DNA of 64,000 nucleotides from Labrenzia sp. PHM005 (lineage in GTDB: Bacteria > Pseudomonadota > Alphaproteobacteria > Rhizobiales > Stappiaceae): assembly GCF_006517275.1 (NCBI RefSeq), contig NZ_CP041191.1, positions 3,653,001 to 3,717,000 of the forward strand, in the 5' to 3' direction. Below, one piece after another: positions 8,626 through 16,813 of the stretch (positions within the stretch are counted from its first letter, which is position 1; each line of letters begins with the position of its first letter). Position numbers and translations under genes: made by a program. The notes beneath the pieces were generated by a model, which made no database searches, was not told where the DNA came from, and worked only from the letters and a program-made list of their open reading frames with translations.

Positions 8626-9350
8626 CCTCTGTGCTCAATGTCTCGGGCATTACAGCTGGATATGGCGGCGCCTCCATAATCGAAGAGATCAATCTTGATT
8701 TGGCTCAACACGAAATTGCAGTTGTCATTGGCCCGAATGGAGCTGGAAAATCGACGCTGCTCAAGACGATATTTGCTCTGACAAAGATCAGCGATGGTTC
8801 CATTCGTTTCATGGGCAAGGACATTACCGGTGTTAAGACCAACGACCTGGTACCGCTTGGCATTTCCGCAGTTCCCCAGAACCGGAATGTGTTTCCAACG
8901 CTTACGATCGAAGAAAACCTTGATATTGGCACATATGCGTCACCGCCTAATGACAAAAAAGCGATACGTGACAAAGTTTTGGGGCTGTTTCCTGATCTAG
9001 TAGATAAGTTACACCAACCTGCGGGTGAGCTCTCAGGTGGACAACGGCAGATGGCTGCTATGGGGCGCGCATTGATGAGTGAACCTTCATTGCTGTTGCT
9101 CGATGAGCCGACAGCTGGGTTGTCACCAGCTTACCTGGAAAAGATCTTTGATCTGTTGCTTGATATTCGCAAAAACGGTGTCACCATTTTAATGGTTGAA
9201 CAAAATGCGAAACAGGCACTGCGAATTGCCGACATGGGGCATGTGTTGGTGAATGGTCGCAATTTTGTGTCCGACACAGGCGCAGCCCTATTGGCAGATG
9301 AGAGCGTACGCCGCTCCTTTTTGGGGGGGATGGACTCATCAACGATATAG
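8622..9350 (+). CDS. Branched-chain-type ABC transporter ATP-binding protein (LivF type)
   Basis: 242-residue second ATPase of the importer. Walker A GPNGAGKS is at 37-44, the signature is LSGGQRQMAAMGRALM and Walker B is LLLLDEPTAGLSP. It is coupled to the LivG-type gene by ATGA. Family members usually end shortly after the RRSFLGG-like sequence seen here; this protein has six further residues (MDSSTI) overlapping the place where a LivH start would be expected (see the permease entry). Function as an importer ATPase is firm; substrate unknown. Confidence 0.93.
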   Translation: MTSVLNVSGITAGYGGASIIEEINLDLAQHEIAVVIGPNGAGKSTLLKTIFALTKISDGSIRFMGKDITGVKTNDLVPLGISAVPQNRNVFPTLTIEENLDIGTYASPPNDKKAIRDKVLGLFPDLVDKLHQPAGELSGGQRQMAAMGRALMSEPSLLLLDEPTAGLSPAYLEKIFDLLLDIRKNGVTILMVEQNAKQALRIADMGHVLVNGRNFVSDTGAALLADESVRRSFLGGMDSSTI

Positions 9351-9373
9351 TCTTTTTCATAAACCTGTATCTG

Positions 9374-10237
9374 GTGCCTGGGCTGACCATTGGGTCGATT
9401 TATGCCTTGGGCGCAGTCGGAATCTCCATGATATTCGGTATTTTGAGGTTCGCTCATTTTGCCCATGGCGATCTGATGACCATCGGAGGCTACGGCGTTT
9501 TGACGGCAGTCTGGTTTATCCCGTTGCATCCTTTGTTGTTGCTGCCATTTGGCATTGCGCTGTCCATAGTTGCTGCGCTGGCCGTTGACCGGTTTTTTTA
9601 TCGGCCATTGCGCCAGTTGCCGACCATTTACACGGTGATATCCTCATTCGGTGTTGCGCTGATTTTCCGCTCTTTGGCTCAACTGTTCTGGAGTTCAGGC
9701 AATCAGGTTTTCATACCCGGTGTACGCCCGCCTTTAGTGCTGTTTGATACGTTCCGAATTTCCGTTCTCCATGCCCAAGTGATCGTCCTGACCATCTTGA
9801 TTGCCTTCGCGTTGCATTTGTTTCTCAGCCGCTCTCGAATGGGCCGGTCGATGCGGGCTGTCGCGGATGAGCCGGAGCTGGCGGAAGTTGCTGGTCTTGA
9901 TACCGAGCGTGTGGTCCGCTGGACATGGATCATAGGCGCGTCACTGGCGGCAACAGCAGGTGTTTTTGCCGGAATGGACACCAGTATGCACCCTAATCTC
10001 GGTTGGAACTTGTTGCTGCCAATGTTTGCCGCTGCGATCTTGGGCGGTATTGGCAGACCTATGGGCGCCATTGCAGGTGGCTTGATCATCGGTCTTGCTG
10101 AGGAATTGGTGACCTATCCCTGGATAGGGACAGATCCCTTTATTTCTCCCTCGTATAAAACCGCCATTGCCTTCTTCTTCATGGTTGGTCTGCTGATCTT
10201 CCGTCCGCAAGGGCTGTTCAAGGGGAGGCTGCTCTGA
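9374..10237 (+). CDS. Branched-chain-type ABC transporter permease (LivH type)
   Basis: 287-residue membrane permease with the LivH signature near the start (PGLTIGSIYALGAVG) and a LivH-type loop (GAIAGGLIIGLAEEL) near the end. GTG 9374 is the only usual start codon in the frame. The frame is open upstream to 9302 and encodes LINDIVFFINLYLV just before this GTG, exactly what the first membrane helix of a LivH should look like. The real protein may therefore begin further upstream, or a base may be missing between ATG 9330 and CTC 9335. It ends in TGATG with the next permease gene. Assignment is firm; only the start is uncertain. Confidence 0.88.
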   Translation: MPGLTIGSIYALGAVGISMIFGILRFAHFAHGDLMTIGGYGVLTAVWFIPLHPLLLLPFGIALSIVAALAVDRFFYRPLRQLPTIYTVISSFGVALIFRSLAQLFWSSGNQVFIPGVRPPLVLFDTFRISVLHAQVIVLTILIAFALHLFLSRSRMGRSMRAVADEPELAEVAGLDTERVVRWTWIIGASLAATAGVFAGMDTSMHPNLGWNLLLPMFAAAILGGIGRPMGAIAGGLIIGLAEELVTYPWIGTDPFISPSYKTAIAFFFMVGLLIFRPQGLFKGRLL

Positions 10238-11181
10238 TGGAACTGACCGGGCTGTTCTTCTATGTCGTAAGCTTGCTGATTGCCGGTGGTATCTATGCGA
10301 TCCTGTGTCTGGCGCTGAATATTCAGTGGGGCATGGGCGGTTTGTTCAACGCCGGAATTGCGGGTTTCTTCGCGGTGGGCGCATACAGTTCGGCCATCGT
10401 GACTGCGGCCTCCACTCACAAACATCTTGGCGGATTCGAATTGCCGATCCCGTTCGGCCTAGCAGCGGCCGCAATAATCGCCGGACTGGCAGGGTGGGCA
10501 GTGGCTCGGATCTGCGTTCGGTTGAAGAGCGATTATCTTGCAATGGCGTCGATTGGTATTGCAGAGATTCTGCGTCTTGTGATCGTCAACGAAGATTGGC
10601 TGACAAATGGCAGTCTCGGGATTTCGAGGATCCCACGCCCCTTTGGTGATTTGGTGCAAGGACGGGCCGGCGACTTTGTCTTCTTGTGTGTGGTTTGGAG
10701 CATCGTTGCGATCGTCTACGTGATCGCGCAACGTCTTTATCAAAGCCCTTGGGGCCGTGTTCTGCGCGCAATCCGTGACAACGAATATTCCGCAAAGGCC
10801 GTAGGCAAGGATGTCGAGAAATTCCGCCAACAGACCTTCATCATTGGTGCCGCGATTATGGGTGTCGCCGGGGCTTTGTCTGCGCATTATTTCAAGTTTT
10901 TGTCCCCAACTGCGACCGAGCCACTGCTGGTAACCTTCCTTGTCTGGGTCATGTTGATGGCCGGCGGATCAGGAAACAATCGCGGGGCGATCCTCGGCGC
11001 TATTGTCATCTGGTTCATCTGGTCAGCAACGGAAATCCTAACCAGCAGTTTGCCACCGGAATGGATCACCCGTTCGTCCTACATTCGGATGTTGCTTGTC
11101 GGTCTGTTGCTGCAATTCGTATTGCAGCGGTTCCGTGCGGGGTTGCTGCCGGAGAAACCTCCAAAGATCCACTATGACTAA
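10237..11181 (+). CDS. Branched-chain-type ABC transporter permease (LivM type)
   Basis: 314-residue second permease subunit. It shows the LivM pattern: ALNIQWGMGGLFNAGIAGF in the first third, SDYLAMASIGIAEI in the middle and VRLKSDYLA-type conserved loops. It overlaps LivH by one base (TGATG), and the following enzyme gene starts within 14 bases of its stop, so a single transcript probably carries importer and enzyme. With LivH it forms the channel in the inner membrane. Confidence 0.92.
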   Translation: MELTGLFFYVVSLLIAGGIYAILCLALNIQWGMGGLFNAGIAGFFAVGAYSSAIVTAASTHKHLGGFELPIPFGLAAAAIIAGLAGWAVARICVRLKSDYLAMASIGIAEILRLVIVNEDWLTNGSLGISRIPRPFGDLVQGRAGDFVFLCVVWSIVAIVYVIAQRLYQSPWGRVLRAIRDNEYSAKAVGKDVEKFRQQTFIIGAAIMGVAGALSAHYFKFLSPTATEPLLVTFLVWVMLMAGGSGNNRGAILGAIVIWFIWSATEILTSSLPPEWITRSSYIRMLLVGLLLQFVLQRFRAGLLPEKPPKIHYD

Positions 11182-11194
11182 AAAAGGCCGACAC

Positions 11195-13201
11195 ATGAGT
11201 GTTGCGACGAGAAACTCTATCCCAGAGGCTTATTTCCTCTACCATTCCATCGGAATGTATCCGGGCAAGGAAGACGATCTCGTAGCGGCCATGGGCGAAT
11301 ATGCACGGGTCTGGTCGGCGACCAATGATCAGCAGTGGGGCTATGTGCTGCGAAAACGTCAGGATTTCATTGATCACTGGCGCCAAATCATCAATGCGCC
11401 GAAAGGCTCTCTGACGACTTGTGACAGCGTGACCCAAGGGGTGCATTCCATCGTGACCGGCATGCAGCCAAGCCGGTTGAAGGGTAGGAAAGTGCTGGTC
11501 GCGGCAGATTGCTTTCCGTCGGTACACTTCCTGCTGTCCGGACTGGCGCAACGTTTTGATTACACACTTGTCACTGTTCCCAAACGGGTGGGCGAAACCT
11601 GGGTTGCTGATGAGGATTTCATCAATGCCTGGGACAGGGATGTTGCGCTGGCCCTGGTTACGTGGGTGACCTCAACCGGGTCGTTCCGATGTAATCTGGA
11701 AGCTGTCGTGGCTCATGGCCGCGAGATGGGCAGCTTGATTGGAGTGGATATTACTCAGGCAGCGGGATTGATCCCATTTGACGTCATGGCACCTAAAATC
11801 GACTTCGCAGTGTCCACCAGCCTTAAATGGATGTGCGGGACGTCGGGTGCCGGCATGATCTACATGGACAAGGATCTGATCCCTGATTTCGAGCCTGAGG
11901 TTCGTGGTTGGTTTTCTCAAAATAATCCATTTTCCTGGGATCTGGACCGGTTTTCATTCGCGCCCGACATGCGTCGCTTTGACAGCGGAACACCTGCCTC
12001 TGTTCCGGCCATCGCGTCTCTTCCGGCGCTGAAATGGCACGCAAAACAAGACAGGGCAGAGATGGTTCGCCACAATCGCGAACTAATCGACATGATCATT
12101 GGTCACGCTGACAATCTGAGCCTGCCGCTGCAAAGCCCCCGCGATGCAAGCAACCGCGGCGGTTCAATCATGCTGCAGATGCCAAACAAGGCCGAAGCTG
12201 GAGCTGTCGTCGGCGCTCTTGGTGTTGAAGGCATTTCTGTCGACTTTCGCGATCAATTGATGCGCCTGTCACCCGGAGTTCTGACGGAAGCAGATTCTGT
12301 TGAGAAAACCTTCGATATTGTTGGTCAGGTGATGAAACGCCGGTCCGTCCGGTTTGCCGGTAAACAACCGGAAAGTGATCAGAAGTCCACGCCCAAATTC
12401 AATCCCGATGAAGTGCTGGGCAGCCTTGGTACAAAACTCCTGAACGGTGAGATCAAAGTGATTGATTGCACGGCTGTTCTTGGACCGAACACACCGATCC
12501 TGCGCCTGCCGGAAGGATTTGCGAAAAACACGCCGAAAGTCGAGATCCACAAAATCAGTGAATATGACTTGGACGGACCATTCTTTGCCTGGAACTGGCT
12601 GAAACTGGGCGAACATTCTGGGACCCACTTCGACGCGCCACATCACTGGTTGTCTGGCAAGGATCATGCTGATGGTTACACCGATACTCTAGATGTTCAA
12701 CGGCTGATAGGGCCGGTCAATGTTATTGATTGTTCGACGGAATGCGCTGACGATCCTGATTTTCTGCTGACTGCGGAAGCGGTGAAGGACTGGGAAGCAG
12801 AGCACGGGGAAATCGGTGCTGGTGAGTGGGTCGTGATGCGCACAGACTGGGATAAGCGGGCGGATGATGAAGACGAGTTCCTGAACGAAGATCCCGATCC
12901 GCTGGAGGACGGGGCGCACAGTCCTGGACCGACAACTGGGTGCATCGATTATCTATTGTCCAAAGGCATCGTCGGCTGGGGCAGTCAGTGTATCGGCACG
13001 GATGCAGGAATGGCCGGCAAGTTTTCACCGCCATATCCGGCGCATAATCATTTGCACCGGGATAATTGTTTTGGCCTGGCAAGTCTGGCCAATCTCGATC
13101 AGCTGCCACCCAAGGGCGCAATCTTGATTGCAGCGCCTCTTAAATTGGAACGTGGTACCGGCAGTCCCATTCGGGCTCTGGCGCTGGTGCCAACCGGGTG
13201 A
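11195..13201 (+). CDS. Fusion enzyme: class V PLP-dependent (kynureninase-like) domain plus isatin hydrolase/kynurenine formamidase-like cyclase domain
   Basis: 668 residues, two enzymes in one chain. Residues 1 to about 390 form a fold-type I PLP domain: D185 (GVDITQAAG) to bind the pyridine nitrogen, K211 (TSLKWMCG) as the Schiff-base lysine, and RRFDSGTPA at 260-268. After a linker of about 20 residues, residues 403-668 are a metal-dependent cyclase-family domain (PF04199 type) with HSGTHFDAPHHW carrying H474, H478 and D480. This second half is very similar throughout to the stand-alone protein at 20062-20853. The PLP half most resembles kynureninase and other class V enzymes, so formamidase plus kynureninase (N-formylkynurenine to anthranilate and alanine) or an isatin/isatinate route are the leading ideas. 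ATG 11174 is an alternative start overlapping the permease gene. Confidence 0.85.
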   Translation: MSVATRNSIPEAYFLYHSIGMYPGKEDDLVAAMGEYARVWSATNDQQWGYVLRKRQDFIDHWRQIINAPKGSLTTCDSVTQGVHSIVTGMQPSRLKGRKVLVAADCFPSVHFLLSGLAQRFDYTLVTVPKRVGETWVADEDFINAWDRDVALALVTWVTSTGSFRCNLEAVVAHGREMGSLIGVDITQAAGLIPFDVMAPKIDFAVSTSLKWMCGTSGAGMIYMDKDLIPDFEPEVRGWFSQNNPFSWDLDRFSFAPDMRRFDSGTPASVPAIASLPALKWHAKQDRAEMVRHNRELIDMIIGHADNLSLPLQSPRDASNRGGSIMLQMPNKAEAGAVVGALGVEGISVDFRDQLMRLSPGVLTEADSVEKTFDIVGQVMKRRSVRFAGKQPESDQKSTPKFNPDEVLGSLGTKLLNGEIKVIDCTAVLGPNTPILRLPEGFAKNTPKVEIHKISEYDLDGPFFAWNWLKLGEHSGTHFDAPHHWLSGKDHADGYTDTLDVQRLIGPVNVIDCSTECADDPDFLLTAEAVKDWEAEHGEIGAGEWVVMRTDWDKRADDEDEFLNEDPDPLEDGAHSPGPTTGCIDYLLSKGIVGWGSQCIGTDAGMAGKFSPPYPAHNHLHRDNCFGLASLANLDQLPPKGAILIAAPLKLERGTGSPIRALALVPTG

Positions 13202-13227
13202 ACACTTGATGCCTCATGGATTTCGGT

Positions 13228-14031
13228 TCACTCCCAAACCTGGTTAGGATCGGGGAGTGGGATTGCTGCTAAGAGTTCTTTGGAGTACGCGCTGGCCGGG
13301 TGGTCAAACAGAGCTGCCGTTTCGGCGTTTTCAACGATTTCGCCATGCTGCATGACGATGATCCGGGTGCAGAGCCGACGGATAACAGACAGGTCGTGAC
13401 TGATGAAGGCAAGGGTCAGCCCAAGCTCGGTCACGAGATCTGCCAGGAGATTGAGAACCTGTGCCTGGCTGGAGACATCCAACCCGGACACAATTTCGTC
13501 AGCTAGAATAAACTCCGGTTTGAGCGCGATCGCGCGGGCGATGCCAACCCGTTGGCGTTGACCACCAGACAGTTCATGTGGGTAGCGGTGGCGGAAATCG
13601 CGGGGCAAACCAACATGATCCAAAGCTTCGTCGACGCGTTCACTGATCCGGTCCATATCGTGCAGACGGAGCGGCCCGGCAATAATACCACCAACCCTTC
13701 GACGGGGATTAAGGGAAGACATCGGGTCTTGGAAAATCATCTGAAATTTCTGGCGAATAGGGCGTAATTGGTCTTCATTCAAATGCGTTATGTCCTGGCC
13801 CGCAAAGTGGATGCTACCGCTTGTTGGCTCCAGCAATCGAAGCAGAGTGCGCCCTAAGGTTGATTTGCCCGACCCCGAGCCGCCCACAATTCCCAATATC
13901 TCGCCACGAGGTATGGTGAAACTCAAGCCTTTGAGAATTTCAATGCGTGGCGCTGCACCCACGAGTGGTTTTCGAGCCATATCGGGAAGCGACAATTTCA
14001 AGCCATTAATATCAAACAACAAATCACTCAT
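13228..14031 (-). CDS. Peptide-type ABC transporter ATP-binding protein (DppF/OppF type)
   Basis: 267-residue ATPase, last gene of the minus-strand importer operon. It contains Walker A GGSGSGKST, signature LSGGQRQRVGIARAI and Walker B FILADEIVSGLDV, with the oligopeptide-importer style N-terminus that places a short variable loop before the Walker A strand. It overlaps the upstream ATPase gene by ATGA. It is convergent with the PLP-cyclase fusion gene, with only 26 bases between the stops. It supplies energy for uptake of the ligand bound by the 16814-18343 protein. Substrate unknown; peptide/nickel family members also import glycosides and opines. Confidence 0.92.
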   Translation of the reverse strand: MSDLLFDINGLKLSLPDMARKPLVGAAPRIEILKGLSFTIPRGEILGIVGGSGSGKSTLGRTLLRLLEPTSGSIHFAGQDITHLNEDQLRPIRQKFQMIFQDPMSSLNPRRRVGGIIAGPLRLHDMDRISERVDEALDHVGLPRDFRHRYPHELSGGQRQRVGIARAIALKPEFILADEIVSGLDVSSQAQVLNLLADLVTELGLTLAFISHDLSVIRRLCTRIIVMQHGEIVENAETAALFDHPASAYSKELLAAIPLPDPNQVWE

Positions 14032-14894
14032 ACCTTACCTCGATCGAATGCGTCGACTTCAGCGCGTGTCGCGTCGGTTACGGACTGGGGCACGGGCATA
14101 AGACTGCTGTCGGGGTCGGTATATTTGGGTGTTGCTGCCAGAAGTGCAGCTGCATAGGGATGGGAAGGTCCGTTGAAGAAATCAGAAACGCGTGTGTCTT
14201 CAATAACCTTGCCCGCATATAGGACGGTCAGTGTTTGGCAAACTTTGGAAACCACACCCAGATCATGGGTGACAAAAACAAGCGCAGTGTTGTGGCGGCT
14301 TTGCATTTCCTTGATGAGTTTTAAAATCTGTTTTTGAACCACCACATCCAGAGCGGTCGTTGGTTCATCAGCGATAATAAGTTTTGGTTCTGCAGCAAAA
14401 GCTGAGGCAATCAAGATGCGTTGACGCATGCCGCCGGACAACTCATGCGGATAGGACTTCATGACCCGTTCAGGGTCCGGAATATGCACTTCGCTCAAGA
14501 GTTCCCGTGCCCTGAGCTCGGCATCGGCACGTTTCCAGTTCAGGATCTGCACCAAACGATCGGTGATTTGTGGACCGATACGGCGTGAGGGATTGAGCGC
14601 CGTTAACGGATCCTGTGGGATCAGCGCCGCCTTGGCTCCAATACGGTTACGCCGTTCGGAATTGGACAATTCAAGCAGGTTTTCGCTGTCCAGCCAGATT
14701 TCGCCACTGCTGATCTCGACGGATCGGGGCAGTGTTCCAAGAATTGCCTTGCCGATCATTGATTTACCTGCGCCGCTCTCGCCAACGAGGCCACGGACAT
14801 CACCCGCATTGACATCAAAACTGACCGAACGCAGGATTGTCGGCCCATGGCGCAAACGGGCAGTCAGATTGCGAACCTTTAAAAGTGCACTCAT
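14028..14894 (-). CDS. Peptide-type ABC transporter ATP-binding protein (DppD/OppD type)
   Basis: 288-residue ATPase with Walker A GESGAGKS, signature LSGGMRQRILIASAF and Walker B LIIADEPTTALDV. The C-terminal ADVLYAGKVIE-like stretch and following oligopeptide_HPY-type tail (HPYAAALLAATPKY) are typical of DppD. The start at 14894 (MSALLKVRN) is chosen because it overlaps the permease stop by ATGA; the longer frame to 14993 lies inside the permease. It forms a heterodimer with the DppF-type subunit. Confidence 0.92.
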   Translation of the reverse strand: MSALLKVRNLTARLRHGPTILRSVSFDVNAGDVRGLVGESGAGKSMIGKAILGTLPRSVEISSGEIWLDSENLLELSNSERRNRIGAKAALIPQDPLTALNPSRRIGPQITDRLVQILNWKRADAELRARELLSEVHIPDPERVMKSYPHELSGGMRQRILIASAFAAEPKLIIADEPTTALDVVVQKQILKLIKEMQSRHNTALVFVTHDLGVVSKVCQTLTVLYAGKVIEDTRVSDFFNGPSHPYAAALLAATPKYTDPDSSLMPVPQSVTDATRAEVDAFDRGKV

Positions 14895-15742
14895 CGCAAC
14901 ACCGGATCGAAACGGTCTTTCAGACCCTCGCCTAATTGACTGAAACTGAGCACTGTCAGGAACAGTGCCACAAGCGGAACAACCAAGACCCACCAGGCTT
15001 GATGAATGGAAATCCGGCCTTCGGAAATCATTCCGCCCCAGGTCGGTGCATCGGTCGAGATCGACAGGTTCACGAAACTCAGGATCGCTTCGACAATGAC
15101 AGCGATGCCCATTTCCAAGGTGAGCAAGGTGACTATTGTTGCCAGCACATTGGGCAGGATTTCGGCGAGCAATGTCCCCATCCGTGTGCGTCCTGCTACC
15201 TGTGCCGACGCGACATAATCCATCACCGACTGGTTCATGGTTTCAGCCCTTATGACACGGGCAAATCGTGTCCAGTCGATCACGACAATGGCGATAACGA
15301 TCGACCAAAGTCCTGTTCCTAAAACAGCAATCAGCAAGATCGCGAACAAAACTGGCGGGAATGCCATCCAGATTTCGATCAAACGAGAAACAACCAGATC
15401 CACCCAGCCGCGATAATAGCCTGCCAGCAGGCCCATTGCGGAGCCAATGAGGCATGTCAGCGTTCCGGCAGTGATTGCTACGATCAGTGCGGTCCGGGCG
15501 CCATAGATGACGCGGGATAGGACATCTCTTCCAAGACTGTCGGACCCGAGCGGAAAGCCCGGCTCTGATCCTGAAACCCAGAAGGGGGGGAGCCGAGAGG
15601 TGAACAAGTCTTGCGCCAAAGGATCTTGCGGGCTTACCCAAGGAGCAAAAATGGCCACAGCGGCGACCAGCAGCAACCAACCGCCTGAAAGCCAAAGACG
15701 TACACCCAACCCTCTATGAACAGTTCGATTTGCCTCAGCCAT
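14891..15742 (-). CDS. Peptide-type ABC transporter permease (DppC type)
   Basis: 283-residue inner-membrane permease. It has an N-terminal membrane helix (LWLSGGWLLLVAAVAIFAPW), the DppC hallmark PLGSDSLGRDVLSRVIYGAR, and an EAA-type loop (MDYVASAQVAGRTRMGTLLAEILPN). It overlaps the preceding permease gene by 8 bases and the following ATPase by ATGA. It pairs with the DppB-type subunit. Confidence 0.92.
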   Translation of the reverse strand: MAEANRTVHRGLGVRLWLSGGWLLLVAAVAIFAPWVSPQDPLAQDLFTSRLPPFWVSGSEPGFPLGSDSLGRDVLSRVIYGARTALIVAITAGTLTCLIGSAMGLLAGYYRGWVDLVVSRLIEIWMAFPPVLFAILLIAVLGTGLWSIVIAIVVIDWTRFARVIRAETMNQSVMDYVASAQVAGRTRMGTLLAEILPNVLATIVTLLTLEMGIAVIVEAILSFVNLSISTDAPTWGGMISEGRISIHQAWWVLVVPLVALFLTVLSFSQLGEGLKDRFDPVLR

Positions 15743-16745
15743 GTCGCAGCCTCGGATTCAAAACGGCATAAGCCAGATCTACGATCAGGTTCACACCTGT
15801 GAAAATGAGGGCGAACAGGATGACAATCCCCTGAATTAGCGGCAGATCCCGGTTGATCACGGCATCGATGGCCATGTTTCCAAGACCTTCATAGGAAAAC
15901 AATCGTTCGATGATCACCGTACCTCCGATTAGGAACGTGAATTGCACACCGACAAGCGTTAGGGTCGGCAGGATGGCATTGGGCAGCGCCTCGCGTGTGA
16001 TGACGTGGTTTTCGGCATACCCTTTGGTTCGCGCCAGCGTGACATAATCCAGGTGCATGGTTTCCTTCAGGGATTGCTTCAAAAGCTGAGCAATGATCGC
16101 CGCAAGCGGGATCGCAAGCGCAACTGCCGGCATGAACATGTGTGAGACAATGTCAGCCCATATGTCGAAACGAAGCCGCAGAACACTTTCAAACAAATAG
16201 AAAGACGTCAGGAAATCGAAATCCAATGACGGTGATATACGGCCGGAAATGTGGAAGATGGGTACTAAAACACCGAACAGTAGAACAAGCACCAGTCCCC
16301 AGAGAAAGTCTGGAATGGAGAGAGCTACGCCATTGGTGACATCAATGGCCGCTTCCACCTTGCTGTGGCGGAAACGCGTTCCTGTCAGGGCCAAGACACC
16401 GCCGATGAACACGGCAATTACTAGTGCCATGATCGAGAGTTCAAGCGTGGCGGGAAGGCGACCCAAGACCAGGTCGAGTACCGGTTGGCGCAAAGAAATG
16501 GAATTGCCAAAATCGCCTTGAACCACGCCGCCGATCCAGATCACGAACTGTTCTACGATGGATTTGTCGAGGCCATAAAGAGACTTCAAACGATCGATGT
16601 CTGCTTCGGAGGCTCCCGGCGGCAGCATCATCGCGATCGGATTGCCTGGGACCACCCGGATCACGAAAAAGACGATCACGGCGGCCCCGAGCAGGGTGAC
16701 AAATGTGGTCGCCAGGCGTTTTAAGGTACGTCTGAGAATGAGCAT
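15735..16745 (-). CDS. Peptide-type ABC transporter permease (DppB type)
   Basis: 336-residue inner-membrane permease: N-terminal helix after MLILRRTLKRLATTF, conserved VVPGNPIAMMLPPGAS, and the EAA-type loop (YVTLARTKGYAENHVITREALPN). ATG at 16745 is preferred over an in-frame start at 16787 because the latter lies within the intercistronic hairpin and removes a normal N-terminus. Separated by 68 bases and a strong hairpin from the binding-protein gene. Confidence 0.92.
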   Translation of the reverse strand: MLILRRTLKRLATTFVTLLGAAVIVFFVIRVVPGNPIAMMLPPGASEADIDRLKSLYGLDKSIVEQFVIWIGGVVQGDFGNSISLRQPVLDLVLGRLPATLELSIMALVIAVFIGGVLALTGTRFRHSKVEAAIDVTNGVALSIPDFLWGLVLVLLFGVLVPIFHISGRISPSLDFDFLTSFYLFESVLRLRFDIWADIVSHMFMPAVALAIPLAAIIAQLLKQSLKETMHLDYVTLARTKGYAENHVITREALPNAILPTLTLVGVQFTFLIGGTVIIERLFSYEGLGNMAIDAVINRDLPLIQGIVILFALIFTGVNLIVDLAYAVLNPRLRHG

Positions 16746-16767
16746 GAAACGTCTGTCGCTGTTGGAG

Positions 16768-16797
16768 GACAAGCCGTGTTTCCACACACGGCTTGTC
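16768..16797 (-). terminator. Intercistronic hairpin after the peptide-type binding-protein gene
   Basis: GACAAGCCGTGT and ACACGGCTTGTC form a perfect 12-bp inverted repeat around a 6-base loop. It lies between the binding-protein stop (16814) and the permease start (16745). There is no T run on the transcribed strand. It is the third binding-protein gene in this window followed by such a hairpin. Confidence 0.6.
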
Positions 16798-16813
16798 GCA
16801 CCATTTGGCTTCT

